A DNA stretch of 64,000 bases from Symbiodinium natans (GCA_905221605.1 CAJNDS010002344.1:1-64000); one strand, 5' to 3'; shown: positions 1 through 11,995, counted from the first letter of the stretch. A program made the numbers and translations. The notes: generated by a model from the sequence alone, not told the origin.

Positions 1-140
1 CAAATTTTGCCGGGCAGCCTCCGGGCAAAATTTGGCCAAATCGAGCCGCGCATTTCTCATGGCATACGAAGAGCAGCCCGATTTGGCCAAATTTTGCCCG
101 CAGGCTGCCCGGCAAAATTTGGCCAAATCGAGCCGCGATA
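1..140. repeat. Short direct repeat block at window edge
   Basis: A phrase of about 28 bp (GGCAAAATTTGGCCAAATCG and on) occurs at about 26-52 and again at about 110-137, with a related inverted piece between. It is probably the end of a satellite that continues outside the window. Confidence 0.7.
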
Positions 141-1090
141 GTTTAAATAATTTGGTTCAATTAGTTCATTCATTTCCAAATGGGGGGGATTCCCCAGCCC
201 CCACCCCCCCCCCTTTGGAAATAAATGAATTAATTGAATTAATTGAATTAATTCAATTAATTCAATTAATTCGTTTATTTCCAAAGGGGGGAGTGGAATT
301 AATTGAATTAATTGAATTAATTGAATTGATTCAATTAATTCAATTAATTCAATTAATTCAATTAATTCAATTAATTCAATTATTTCCAAATGGGGGGATT
401 CCCCAGCCCCCACCCTTCCCCCCCCTTTGGAAATAAATGAATTAATTGAATTAATTGAATTAATTGCAATAATTTCAATTAATTCAATTAATTCAATTAA
501 TTCCACCTCCCCTTTGGAAATAAATGAATTAATTGAATTAATTGAATTAATTGAAATTCAATTAACTCAATTAATTCAATTAATTCAATTAATTCATTTA
601 TTTCCAAAGGGGGGGGGGGTGGGGGCTGGGGAATCCCCCCCCATTTGGAAATAAATGAATTAATTGAATTAATTGAATTAATTGAAATAATTGAATTAAT
701 TCAATTAATTCAATTAATTCCACCTCCCCTTTGGAAATAAATGAATTAATTGAATTAATTCAATTAATTCAATTAATTCAATTAATTCAATTAATTCAAT
801 TAATTCAATCAATTCAATTAATTCAATTAATTCAATTAATTCAATTAATTCAATTAATTGAATTAGTTCATTTATTTCCAAAGGGATTCCCCAGCCCCCA
901 CCCCCCCCCGGGAATCCCCCCCATTTGGAAATAAATGAATTACTTGAATTAATTGAAATAATTGAATTAATTCAATTAATTCAATTAATTCCACCTCCCC
1001 TTTGGAAATAAATCAATTACTTGAATTAATTGAATTAATTCAATATTCAATTAATTCATTTATTTCCAAATGGGGGGTGGGGGCTGGGGC
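141..1090. repeat. Palindromic AATTAATTC satellite
   Basis: Runs of the 9-bp unit AATTAATTG switch to the complementary unit CAATTAATT inside modules bounded by TTTGGAAATAAATGAATT on the left and AATTCATTTATTTCCAAA on the right, with C-rich or G-rich linkers between. Each module (for example about 205-285, 424-500, 508-610, 733-885) can fold as a hairpin. The 9-bp period leaves frames open on both strands as Glu/Gln-Leu-Ile repeats, so the open frames here are not genes. Confidence 0.9.
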
Positions 1091-1455
1091 ATCCTCCTCC
1101 CCCCAATACTAAACCACGAGCCCGGGCCTCCCCCCAATACTAAATCACGAGCGCGGGCCTCCCCCCAATACTAAATTACGAGCCCGGGCCTTCCCGCAAT
1201 ACTAAATCACCAGCCTGGGCCTCCCCCCAATACTAAATCACGAGCCCCTGCTAAATCACGAGCCGGGCCTCCAAATTACGAGGCCGGGCCTCCCCCCAAT
1301 ACTAAATCACGAGCCCGGGCCTCCCCCCAATACTAAATCACGAGCCCGGGCCTCCCGCAATACTAAATCACGAGCCGGGGCCTCCCCCCAATACTATTTA
1401 CAAGCCCCGGGCCTCCTCCCAATACTAAATCACGAGCCCTCCTCCCCCCAATACT
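1091..1455. repeat. 31-bp tandem repeat
   Basis: About twelve copies of a 31-bp unit (CCCCCCAATACTAAATCACG followed by AGCCCGGGCCT). Some copies are truncated, for example near 1240-1270. Confidence 0.9.
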
Positions 1456-3985
1456 AGGGCACAGTTTTTGCTCCAAAAAGTGACATCGCAAGCCCTGGTC
1501 CCTAAGATTTTGAGCTCATTTCTTGCCCCAAAGAGTAACATCGCAAGCCCTGGTCCCTAAGATTTTGGGCTCATTTCTTGCCCCAAAGAGTAACATCGCA
1601 AGCCCTGGTCCCTATTATTTGGGGCCCAGTTTTTGCTCCAAAGAGTCAAATCGCAAGCCCTGGTCCCTAAGATTTTGGACTCAGTTTTTTGCTCCAAAGC
1701 AAGCCCTGGTCCTTAAGATTTTGGGCTCATTTCTTGCTCCGAAGAGTCAAATCGCAAGCCCTGGTCCCGAAGATTTCGGGTTCAATTTTTGCTCCACAGA
1801 GTCAAACCGCAAGCCCTGGTCCCTAAGATTTGGGGCACAGTTTTTGCTCCAAAGGGTCAAATCGCAAGCCCTGCTCCCTAAGATTTTGGGCTCATTTCTT
1901 GCCCAAAAGAGTGACATCGCAAGCCCTGGTCCCTAAGATCTTTGGCCCAGTTGCTCCAAAGAGTAACATCGCAAGCCCTGGTCCCTAAATTGGGGCCCAG
2001 TTTTTGCTCCGAAGAGTCAAATGCAAGCCCTGGCCCTAAGATTTTGGTTCAATTTTTGCTCCAAAGATGACATCGCAACTCTGGTCCTAAGATGGGGGCC
2101 CAGTTTTTGCTCCACATCGCAATCCTGGTCCCTAAGATTTTGGGTTCAATTTTTGCTCCAAAGAGTGACATCGCAAGCTCTGGTCCCTAAGATTGGGGGC
2201 CCAGTTTTTGCTCCAAAGAGTGACATCGCAAGTCCTGGTCCCTAAGATTTTGGGTTCAATTTTTGCTCCAAAGAGTGACATCGCAAGCCCTGGTCCCTAA
2301 GATTTGGGGCCCAGTTTTTGCTCCAAAGAGTAACATCGCAAGCCCTGGTCCCTAAGATTTTGGGTTCATTTTTTGCTCCAAAGAGTGACATCGCAAGCCC
2401 TGGTCCCCAAAGAGTGACATCGCAAGTCCTGGTCCCTAAGATTTTGGGTTCAATTTTTGCTCCAAAGAGTGACATCGCAAGCCCTGGTCCTTAAGATTTT
2501 GGGTTCGTTTTTTGCTCCGAAGAGTCAAATCGCAAGCCCTGGTCCCTAAGATTTGGGGCCCAGTTTTTGCTCCAAAGAGTGACATCGCAAGCTCTGGTCC
2601 CTAAGATTTTGGGTTCAATTTTTGCCCCAAAGAGTGACATCGCAAGCCCTGGTCCCTAAGATTTGGGGCCCAGTTTTTGCTCCAAAGAGTCAAATCGCAG
2701 GCCCTGGTCCCTAAGATTTTGCATTCATTGTTGCTCCAAAGAGTCAAATCGCAAGCCCTGGTCCCTAAGATCTTGGGCCCAGATTTTGCTCCGAAGAGTC
2801 AAATCGCAAGCCCTGGTCCCTAAGATTTTGGGTTCAATTTTTGCTCCAAAGAGTGACATCGCAAGCTCTGGTTCCTAAGATTGGGGGCCCAGTTTTTGCT
2901 CCAAAGAGTGACATCGCAAGTCCTGGTCCCTAAGATTTTGGGTTCAATTTTTGCTCCAAAGAGTGACATCGCAAGCCCTGGTCCCTAAGATTTGGGGCCC
3001 AGTTTTTGCTCCAAAGAGTCAAATCGCAAGCCCTGGTCCCTAAGATTTTGGGTTCATTTTTTGCTCCAAAGAGTGACATCGCAAGCCCTTGTCCCTAAGA
3101 TTTTGGGCCCAGTTTTTGGTTCAAAGAGTCAAATCGCAAGCCCTGGTCCCTAAGATTTTGGGTCAATTTTTGCTCCAAAGAGTCAAATCGCAAGCCCTGG
3201 TCCCTAAGATTTGGGGCCCAGTTTTTGCTCCAAAGAGTCAAATCGCAAGCCCTGGTCCCTAAGATTTTGGGTTCATTTTTTGCTCCAAAGAGTGACATCG
3301 CAAGCCCTTGTCCCTAAGATTTTGGGCCCAGTTTTTGGTTCAAAGAGTCAAATCGCAAGCCCTGGTCCCTAAGATTTTGGGTTCAATTTTTGCTCCAAAG
3401 AGTCAAACCGCAAGCCCTGGTCCCTAAGATTTGGGGCCCAGTTTTTGCTCCAAAGAGTCAAATCGCAAACCCTGCTCCCTAAGATTTTGGGCCAGTTTTT
3501 GCTCCAAAGAGTCAAATCGCAAGCCCTGGTCCCTAAGACTTTGGGTTCAATTTTGCTCCAAAGAGTGACATCGCAAGCCCTGGTCCCTAAGATTTGGGGC
3601 CCAGTTTTTGCGCCAAAGAGTAAAATCGCAAGCCCTGGTCCCTTAGATTTTTGGGTCGATTTTTGCTCCAAAGAGTCAAATCGCAAGCCCTGGTCCCTAA
3701 GTTTTCGGGGTCGATTTGTGCTCCACAGAGTCAAATCGCAAGCCCTGGTCCCTAAGATTTCGGGGTCGATTTGTGCTCCACGGAGTCAAATTGCAAGCCC
3801 TGGTCCCTAAGATTTTGGGCCCAGTATTTGCTCCAAAAGGTGAAATCGCAAGCCCCGGTCTTTAAGATTTTGGGCTCATTTCTTGCTCCAAAGAGTAACA
3901 TCGCAAGCCCTGGTCCCTAAGATTTTGGAATCGATTTTTGCTCCAAAGAGTCAGATCGCAAGCCCTGGTCCTAAAATGTTGGGCT
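1456..3985. repeat. 55-bp minisatellite, about 45 copies
   Basis: The unit begins GCTCCAAAGAGTCAAATCGC and continues AAGCCCTGGTCCCTAAGATT. Two unit types differ in the last part (GGGGCCCAGTTTTT versus GGGTTCAATTTTT) and often alternate between about 2000 and 3400, giving a 110-bp higher-order period. Open frames on both strands follow from the repeat and are not genes. Confidence 0.95.
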
Positions 3986-5510
3986 CAATTTTTGCTTTTC
4001 CCTTCTCTTCTGCTTCCTTTTAACTGATAAAACACAAGAAAGGAACTCATATGATAAAGCAGTGGAAAGGTAAGCAGAGGGTGACTCCTTGCGCGTGAGC
4101 CTTTCCATAATACTCCATCATATTCATCCTCTCGGCCTATCTCTTCTGTTCCTTTCCTTACTCTTCTCCTTCTCATAGTTCTTCCTTTTTGTTTTTCTCA
4201 TTTCGAAAAGAAAGAGGGAAGGGAGAAACAAGGGAGAGAGAATAGATAAAGAAGAGTGCCATCTTCTCTGCGCCTTGTTTTGTCTCTCCCTCTTCTCTAT
4301 TCATCTGTCTTCTATTCTCTTCCTTGCTCTTCCCATTAAATATGCAATCCTTGGTATCTCTCCTCTCTCCTTCTCTCTTCCTCCAACAGATGTGCTTTTG
4401 GATCGTTTTCTGCATCTTCAAGCGAGAAAAAAGGACACAGACTGCGATTAAAAGGGACGCCCATGTTGGATTGGCAGCAAGCCCAGCTGATGCTCATGAT
4501 TCTCTCTCTTTCCCTACACATGGGCGATGGAACGGGTGTCCTTTTCAATCGTTTTCTGCATCTTCAAGAGAAACAGGGACACCCCACAAGAAGGAAAAGC
4601 AACATAAGAGATAGGGAGGGAAATTGACCCTTTCCTCTCTTCTTATCTGCTATTTTTCTTATTCGCTTCAAAAAGCAACATAAGGGAAAGGGGATTTCCT
4701 GAAGAGGAGAGAGGGAACCTATCTGTGAAAAGCAAGAATGGTTTTTTCTAGTTCGAAAGGGAATAGGGAGAGACAAGGGAGAGATGATATGTACAGCTTT
4801 GCGCCTTATTTTGTGATTCCGTCTCCTTGCTTCCTGTCTCTTCTATTCCTTGCAGCACGCTTCGGGAAACATAGCATCCTTGTTATCTTTCCTCTCTCAC
4901 TTCCCTTTCCCTTCTCTTCTTCCGCTTCCTTTTAACTGATAAAACACAAGAAAGGAACTCATATGATAAAGCAGTGAAAAGGTAAGCAGAGGGTGACTCC
5001 TTGCGCGTGAGCCTTTCCATAATACTCCATCATATTCATCCTCTCGGCCTATCTCTTCTGTTCCTTTCCTTACTCTTCTCCTTCTCATAGTTCTTCCTTT
5101 TTGTTTTTCTCATTTCGAAAAGAAAGAGGGAAGGGAGAAACAAGGGAGAGAGAATAGATAAAGAAGAGCGCCATCTTCTCTATTCATCTGTCTTCTATTC
5201 TCTTCCTTGCTCTTCCCATTAAATATGCAATCCTTGGTATCTCTCCTCTCTCCTTCTCTCTTCCTCCAACAGATGTGCTTTTGGATCGTTTTCTGCATCT
5301 TCAAGCGAGAAAAAAGGACACAGAATGCGATTAAAAGGGACGCCCATGTTGGATTGGCAGCAAGCCCAGCTGATGCTCATGATTCTCTCTCTTTCCCTAC
5401 ATATGGGCGATGGAACGGGTGTCCTTTTCAATCGTTTTCTGCATCTTCAAGAGAAAAAGGGACACCCCACAAGAAGGAAAAGTAACATAAGAGATAGGGA
5501 GGGAAATTGA
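3986..5510. repeat. CT-rich direct duplication (two copies, about 0.6 kb)
   Basis: The stretch at about 4005-4625 is repeated at about 4917-5505 with few changes. The offset is 912 bp at the start and about 883 bp at the end because the second copy lacks 29 bp near 5170. The 4630-4905 spacer is of the same pyrimidine-rich type. No coding signal seen. Confidence 0.85.
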
Positions 5511-6640
5511 AGAACTCCTCATTGTACTTGGTCATTCCCTTTCCTCTCTTCTTATCTGCCCATTTTCTGTGCGCCTTGTTTTGTCTCCCCCTCTTCTCCC
5601 ATCATCTCTCTTCTGGTCTTTTCTTTGCTCTTCCCATTAAAAATGCAACCCTTTTTATGTCTCCTCTCTCCTTCTCTCTCCCTCCTCTTCTCCTGTTCCC
5701 TTCTAAACGACAAAAACGCAAGAAAGGAAGAATAAGAGGGGAATGGAGGCCCTGTTCCTTTTCCTCTTTCAATGGATGGGGGAAGTGGGCGGAGTTGGCC
5801 CCTTGCCCGTACACCCTCCCCATGCTTCAGCAAACCCCTCCTCTCGCCCTATCGCCTCTGTTTTTTTCCTTGTGCCCAAACGGAAAACGAAAACGGGTTC
5901 CTTTATATGTTCATTGTCCTTCCTTTTGTTTTTTTATTTCACAGGGAAAAGAACCAGAGAAGAGGAAGATAAGAACGAGAGGTGAGATGAAAACGGCACC
6001 ATCTTCTCTTTGCCTTATTTTTGCACCTCCCTCTCCTGTCTTAATTTCTCTTCCACTCTTTTTTTCCATTGCTCTTCCCATAATATTGCATTCCTTTTGA
6101 TAACTCACAGGAAATTAAAATGGCCTCCTTGTTGTCTCTCCTCTCTCACTTCCCTTTCCCTTCTCTCCTTCTGTTTCCTTTTAATTTTAACTGATAAAAC
6201 ACAAGAAAGGAGCTTGTAAAATCAAGCAGTGGAAGGGTAAGCAGAAGGTGACTCCTTGTGCGTGGACCTTTGCCGTACTTCACCATACCCCTCTTTTCGG
6301 CCTATCTCTTCGGCTCTTTTCCTAACCCTTCTTCTTTTCATCTTTCTTTTTGTTTTTCTCATTTCGAAAAGACAGAGGGAACGGAGAGATAAGGGAGAGA
6401 GGATAGATAAAGAAGAGTACCATCTTCTTTGCGCCTTGTTTTATCTCTCTTCTATTCTTTTCTTGGCTCTTCCCATGAAAATCGTGTTCCTCTTATCTTT
6501 CCCTCCTTCTCTCCCTTCTCTTCTCCTCACGAGAGCCTTCGACTTTAGGATTGAGGAGAAAAAGAGAAGAGAAAAGAGGAACTACCTGGTTCTTGTTCCT
6601 GAGGCCTCCATAGTACGACTGACGTGACAGCAGCGTACCC
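5511..6640. repeat. Diverged copies of the CT-rich repeat
   Basis: Pieces at about 5540-5730, 5990-6090 and 6180-6540 match the preceding block at lower identity (for example ACTGATAAAACACAAGAAAG and CATTTCGAAAAGA). The 197-aa open frame at 5507-6100 is low-complexity Phe/Leu/Ser/Pro from CT-rich DNA and is not called as a gene. Confidence 0.6.
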
Positions 6641-6705
6641 TCGTGGAAACGTGTATGGCTATAAGAAAACCCGAGTCCCAGCTTCCAAATAGACCCTATT
6701 TAAGC

Positions 6706-6832
6706 CACCCACCCCCCCCCCCCCCCCGCCCCCCCCCCGCCCCCCCCGCCCCCCCCGCCCCCCCCCCCACCCGCCCCCCCCGCCCCCCCGCCCCCCCCGC
6801 CCCCCGCCCCCCCCGCCCCCGCCCCCCCCAAC
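6706..6832. repeat. C-rich low-complexity tract
   Basis: About 125 bp of C runs of 5-14 bp separated by single G or A. The poly-Pro and poly-Gly open frames here are artefacts of composition. Confidence 0.95.
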
Positions 6833-6925
6833 CCCCTCATGCCACAGGCGCACCAGAGTTTGACCAGCAATGGCGGCAGCGCAGGCGGGTGGTTTAGGTT
6901 CAAGCCTGGAAGATGTAACTAGACA

Positions 6926-7055
6926 CAAGGGGCTGAGGGAGGGACCCTTATAAGGGACCTTAGGGGTCAATTGGGGGCTACATAGGTATAAGGTATATAT
7001 AGGGTCTTCTAGGGGTTAAGAAGATTAAGCGTCCTTTCTAGGGGTCCCCCCTTGT
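6926..7055. repeat. Dispersed element, family J copy 1
   Basis: GGGGCTGAGGGAGGGACCCT to TCTAGGGGTCCCCCCTT has internal inverted symmetry around GGGACCC/GGGTCCC and a related copy at about 60028-60190. A fragment lies at about 7180-7210. Confidence 0.45.
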
Positions 7056-7921
7056 ACCCTTTAATAGCGTTGTAATCCGAAGGTCCTGAACCCGACGACT
7101 TGGTTGCCGTCGCAGAACGGTGAATTTTTCGATTCAACCCCCCAAATCCTGCAAGCCCGATAATGCCTAGTTTAAGGTATAAGGAGGGACCCCTAGAAGG
7201 GACCCTTAATCTTACTCCCCTAGAAAACCCCAAAATATACCTTATCAAGAGTCCCTATATACCTTGTATAGCCCATCAAGGCAACCGGTATAGGGTTTAG
7301 GATAGGGTATATAGGGTTTAGGGAGTTTAGCGTTTCGGGTTTAGGGTTTAGGGTTCTTGAGTCAAGCCTTTTCGGCTTCGCAATGAAGCCCTGAACAGCC
7401 CTGGCCAAAAGTCCTAGGCTTGAAGGGGGGGTTTGTCTTGGGGTTCGGGGTATAGGGTTTAGGGGTTAGGGGTTTAGGGGTTTCGAGTTTTAGGGGTTTA
7501 GGGGTTTAGGGATTTAGGGACTCAGGAATGACTCAAGGGTTAAGACGCCCGACATGGGGCTGTGAATCTGGACCTCTATGGCGAGGATTCCCGAGGGTAC
7601 TCAGGGGGCAGCCTCTTACGGCGTACAAGGGTGTTCTTCGAGACATCATCGATGGCCGCGCCTCCTTAACATGTGTTTGCCTGTGCAAGCCTCGAACTCC
7701 CCCCTAAATCCGGAGTTGAGTCGGGTCGCATTGGCTGCTTGGCTGATCTGCAGTGCCTCAACCCCTAACACCATATTTCCAAACTCTTTAAAACGAACCC
7801 AAATCCCCTCAAACCCCAAACCGCCCCAAAACCCCCCCAAACCCCCCCCAAACCCCCCCCAAACCCCCCCAAATCCCCCAAACGCCGCAAACCCCGCAAA
7901 CGCCCCAAACTCCTCAAACTC

Positions 7922-8012
7922 CCCTAAACCCTAAACCCTAAACCCTAAACCCTAAACCCTAAACCCTAAACCCTAAACCCTAAACCCTAAACCCTAAACC
8001 CTAAACCCTAAA
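7922..8012. repeat. CCCTAAA array
   Basis: About twelve perfect CCCTAAA units, the C-rich strand of the plant/dinoflagellate telomere repeat. It lies inside the window with non-telomeric DNA on both sides and is preceded by degenerate C-rich words from about 7780. Confidence 0.95.
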
Positions 8013-8070
8013 CCTTTCTTAAACATCGAAGCAATTGCCACGGTGTTTTAGCAACAAAACCCTCCCCCAG

Positions 8071-8157
8071 GCGCAGTGTCGCAGGACCTGGCTGCGCAGT
8101 TGGAGGCAGGGAGTGGGCCCTTTTTTGCGCCGAAGCCCTTTTTTGCAAGGGCTTTTT
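8071..8157 (+). CDS. Candidate internal exon, unknown protein
   Basis: An open stretch follows CCCCCAG and runs into GGGTTTAGGG, which offers a GT donor. The frame reads VSQDLAAQLEAGSG and continues Phe/Pro/Ala-rich. A CCCTAAA array lies on its left and a TTTAGGG array on its right, the layout seen around better supported exons. Function not recognised. Confidence 0.3.
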
Positions 8158-8883
8158 GGGTTTAGGGTTTAGGGTTTAGGCGGTTTAGGGCTTTTAAACT
8201 CCCTAACACCCCCCAAAACGCCCCGAACCTCTTTAAGGTTTCAGGTTTAGGGCTATCCGAACCTTCTCCGCTGCGCCAAAGGCAAAGGGCATCGGCAGTG
8301 TGGGGGCCTCGAGGGCGCCGAAGGAAGAGGTTGGGAGTTTGGGCTGAACCTTGAACCCTACCTGCAATCCCCAAGTATTTCTTAATAAGAGCCGGCCTAA
8401 GTGCACCTTAATAGGGGGTATGTAGGGCATCAAAAGGGGACGTGGGGGTTTAGAGAAACCCCAAACCCTAGACCCCATACCCTAAATCTTGTAAGCCCTA
8501 GACCCCAAACCCCAAATCTTCAACCTTCCACCTAAATCCATGACGAAACCCTAGACCCCAAACCCAAACCCAAAGTATGAAACTCTATAGACTCGAGACC
8601 CCATACCCGAGAGACCCGCAGCCCTACACCCCACTCCATCGACCATCCCGAGGTCCCTTCATGCTTCCGCAGTTGGGGCCAGCTCTGCGAAATCGCCACT
8701 TGCCCAGGGTGTAGGGTTTGGGGTTTGGGGTTTGGGGTTTCGGGTGTGCGAGAACAGGGTATCCTCACCCAACCCTTAGAATCCTAAGCCCCAGACCCTC
8801 GGCCCCTTTAACTCCTCCACCAGAAGCCCAAATCGTTGACCCTCTGAATCCGAAACCCTACGAGGAGGGGGGGACAAATGGAC

Positions 8884-8998
8884 AAATGGTAAGTTCTCTC
8901 AATTATTGCAGGGCCCCTTTGTGGGTACCCTAATAATAGGGGCCGCCTTCTAATAAGCACGCCAAAAGGGACCATATTTTAGAGCAATGACCATATGT
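8884..8998. mobile_element. TIR element family B, copy 1
   Basis: A roughly 115-bp element beginning ATGGTAAGTTCTCT and ending AGAGCAATGACCATATG, so the two ends are imperfect inverted repeats. Related copies lie at 49165-49278, 54408-54520 and 62775-62882. The left end contains a textbook 5' splice site (GTAAGT) and the right end is followed by TAG. Confidence 0.6.
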
Positions 8999-9569
8999 AG
9001 AGTTATGAGGACCCTAAACTGGGCTGTAAAGATCCGAGCTTAGGTTGTAAAGTCCCTTAGCTATAATTGGTACTTTGAGGGGGACCCCTCCAAATCAATC
9101 CTAGAGCCTCGGCCCTGAACCTCGAAATCCTCAACTCCTCATCGAAGCCTGCCAACTCTGCCACGCTGCGCCGCTTCCCTAAACCTGAACCTGAAGGCTC
9201 CAAGGGCACTTATTTTTAGGGTTGGGGGCCCCACGACCTTACTGGCTATGTTGAGCCGAAGGGGAGAGGGCAAAAGAGCCCAAGCTACCCGCTACCCCGA
9301 CCCGAAACCTCACCCCCAAAGCCATTCTCGTCAAGTCCAGTCACCGACCGTGGCCCCTCAGGGGCCCCCTTACTCTACCAAGTATTGTGAAGGGACGTAT
9401 AACCCAGGTTTGGGGTGCCCTTCTAAACCTACTTACATCCCTAAAAACCCGCAAAACACTCTAAAGACCCCAAGACCCCAAACCCCGAACCTAAACCTCC
9501 TAAACCCGAAACCCTAAACCCTAAACCCTAAACCCCAAACCCTAAACCCCGCTCAACCCTAGCTTCCCA

Positions 9570-9672
9570 GTACAGTCCCCCAAAGCCCTCAGGCATGCGG
9601 CGTCGCTCTGGAGGTTCCAACCCCCACCAGCGGCCGCTTCAAGCGCCGGGGCACACTGCCCACCCTGGCATG
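9570..9672 (+). CDS. Candidate internal exon, unknown protein
   Basis: The open frame starts after CTTCCCAG and ends before GGCTTAGGGTTTATAGG. It is Pro/Arg/Gly-rich and not recognised. It is bracketed by CCCTAAA words to the left and a long TTTAGGG run at about 9676-9795. A GC donor (ATG followed by GCTTAGGG) is possible. Confidence 0.28.
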
Positions 9673-10590
9673 GCTTAGGGTTTATAGGCTTGAGGGTTTA
9701 GGGTGTAGGGTTTAGGGTGTAGTGTTTAGGGTTTAGGGTTTAGGGTGTAGTGTTTAGGGTTTAGGGTTTAGGGTTTAGGGTTTAGGGTTTAGGGTTCCAT
9801 AAAGCCCTGAACCCTACGAGGGGCTCCATTTACTTGCAGTTTAGTAGTATCTACACCTGAATCAGTAGGTACAACCCATAACTGTGGGGAAAGAGAGTTG
9901 CAGGTAAACCCAAAAGCCCTAAAACCCTAAAACCGCAAACCCTAAATTCCAAAACCCTCGGCCCTAACTCTGCGGAACCATCCCGTAGGTTCGGGCAACG
10001 TGGGGTTTACGGTTTGTATTAGGGTTCAGGGTTCAGGGTTCAGGGTTTAGGGTTTAGGGTTTAGGGTTTAGGGTTTAGGGTTTAGGGTTTAGGGTTTAGG
10101 GGCACATGTTCACAACTAGACTCCAAGCCCTCATGCCCTTTGCCTTAGACCTGCGGCATCCCTGCGCCCTATGCATGTTGGCCTCAGACCTTCAGTTAAG
10201 GAGCCCTTTAACCTAAACCCCTACACCCCAAGCCCTATTTACAAACCCTAAACCCTAAACGCCCTAAACCCTAAACCCTAAACCCCTTACATCAAGCCCT
10301 TGAGCTGTAGGTGTTCGCAGGGGGGGAGGGGTGGGAGATCAAGGCAAAGCCGGCGTTTCCCTAAGTGGTTGGCCTCTTTATCTGTTGCCCTTATACCTTA
10401 ACATAGCCCCTAGATACCCTTTAAAAAAAACGAATATATGCCCTACATGACAGCAACCCTACTTAAAGAGACCACCAACGCTTATAGCCAAGTGGCCCAA
10501 ACTCCCTAAACGCAACCCCTAAGCCCGCGTAAACCCCAGGGTTTGGGGTTTAAGGGTTTGGGGTTTAGGGTTTTAAACCCTCAGCTTCAG

Positions 10591-10661
10591 CTGGTGGCTG
10601 CCAGGCCCCAGGAGCGAATCGGCTGCTTCGGCGCCTTGGCCCGAACAGAGACACGTGGGCG
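10591..10661 (+). CDS. Candidate internal exon, unknown protein
   Basis: Open in the frame LVAARPQERIGCFGALARTE after CAGCTTCAG, ending where GTTTAGGG begins. Protein family not recognised. Confidence 0.3.
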
Positions 10662-10763
10662 GTTTAGGGTTCTGCAGGGTTTAGGGTTTAGGGTTCAGGG
10701 TTTATAGGGCTTAGGTTGAGTGTTTAGGGTTTAGGGCTTCGTTTTTAGGGTTTAGGGTTTAGG

Positions 10764-10892
10764 GGTACTACCCCCTCTCTAAACTACCCCCCCCTAGGTT
10801 CCCACCATAATTGAAGCCATTTAGGGACAATTAAGCCTAATCGAGGTCATTTAAGGGGGGAACCTAGGGGGTGTAGTATAGACGGGGTAGGG
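10764..10892. mobile_element. TIR element family I, copy 1
   Basis: CTACCCCCCCCTAGGTTCCC at the left faces GGGGGGAACCTAGGGGGTGT at the right as inverted repeats around an AT-richer core. Relatives lie at 44363-44505 and, shortened, at 36830-36912. Confidence 0.6.
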
Positions 10893-11033
10893 GCCGCTAG
10901 GGTCTTAAGGGCTTGCATGGAGGAGCAGGGGCTTGGACGCTGCGGCTGCTGGGGACAAGGGACCACGATTCAGAGAACTCACCATACAACCCCCAGACCA
11001 GAACCCTAAACCCCAAACCCCAAACCCTAAACC

Positions 11034-11160
11034 GTAAACCCTGAACCCTAAAGCCTAAACCCTAAACCCTAAACCCTAAACCCTAAACCCTAAACCCTAA
11101 ACCCTAAACCCTAAACCCTAAACCCTAAACCCTAAACCCTAAACCCTAAACCCTAAACCC
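11034..11160. repeat. CCCTAAA array
   Basis: About seventeen units, nearly perfect, immediately left of the exon candidate at 11184. A TTTAGGG array closes the other side at about 11283-11340. Confidence 0.95.
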
Positions 11161-11183
11161 CAAGCCAGAATCCAGCCCCCAAG

Positions 11184-11283
11184 AAACAGCCCACACGCGA
11201 GGCAGTCGGGGAAGTGTGGCCCTGGCGCACTGCGGCTCTGACATCGTCGATGGCTATGCCTGGACCTCGGCGGGCTTACGCGG
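11184..11283 (+). CDS. Candidate internal exon, unknown protein
   Basis: After CCCCCAAG the frame reads through RGSRGSVALAHCGSDIVDGY and AWTSAGL to the GGTTTAGGG donor. The composition is protein-like and CCCTAAA/TTTAGGG arrays bracket it. Function unknown. Confidence 0.38.
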
Positions 11284-11950
11284 GTTTAGGGCTTAGGGCT
11301 TAGGGCTTAGGGTTTAGGGTTTAGGGTTTAGGGTTTAGGGCTGAACAAAGCTAAGGGTTTCGGATTCACACATAGCTTCTTTGAAAGGTACACACAGGGT
11401 AAACCTAGTTACTGAATGAGGACTAAGAGTTGGTGGTAGGGGTAGAGGCTGGGGATTTAGGACTTGGGGCTTTGGGTTCCGCTGTCTTGGGGTATATGGT
11501 CCAGGTTTCAGGGATTTGTGAAGAGGAGCATTTAGGGGATGAGCCGCGTTCAGGGGATCGGCTTGGCGGCTTGGCACTCAAATGGCTGCCTACTGATTAG
11601 GTGGTCGTAGTAAGGTGGGAGCGGAGGTTCTGGGAAGCCCTTGAGACATAGTACGTACGGTTAGTAGGGTGGGTTGCGGGGATTATCGTAGGGTTGTTTT
11701 AGGGGGATACTAAGCAGACTTACTAAGTCAAAAGAGCTTCGAAGCAAGCCCCACTAGTTTAACTCCGTGAAAGCCGGGCGAGGCCCTAACACCTAGCATC
11801 CCTCCAGAACCTAAAGGCCCCAAAGGCTGTAACAAAACCTGAGCCCAGACGCCTCAAGCCCTAAACCCTAAACCCTAAACCCGAAATCCTCATCCCTCAG
11901 ATCCTAAACCCTAAACCCCTAACCCCGAAGCACAACCCCAAGCCGTGATC

Positions 11951-11987
11951 TTTTTTTTTTTTTTTTTTGGGGGGGGGGGGGGGGGGG
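11951..11987. repeat. T18-G19 homopolymer junction
   Basis: A run of T changes directly to a run of G and sits just before the putative acceptor TTCGCCAG of the next exon candidate. Exact run lengths may be assembly-sensitive. Confidence 0.9.
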
Positions 11988-11995
11988 TTCGCCAG

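Noticed and set aside
32-934. Open frames on both strands encoding Glu/Gln-Leu-Ile repeats
   Set aside because: The 9-bp satellite period keeps frames free of stops on both strands; no start context or non-repeat coding sequence.
1523-3810. Open frames of 60-140 aa on both strands in the minisatellite
   Set aside because: They follow the 55-bp repeat, occur on both strands and change frame from unit to unit.
5507-6627. 197-aa and 123-aa Phe/Leu/Ser-rich frames resembling membrane proteins
   Set aside because: Hydrophobicity comes from pyrimidine-rich repeat DNA; diverged copies of the repeat do not conserve the frame.
6659-6970. Gly-rich and Pro-rich frames at the C tract (also 36477-36770)
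   Set aside because: Homopolymer artefacts.
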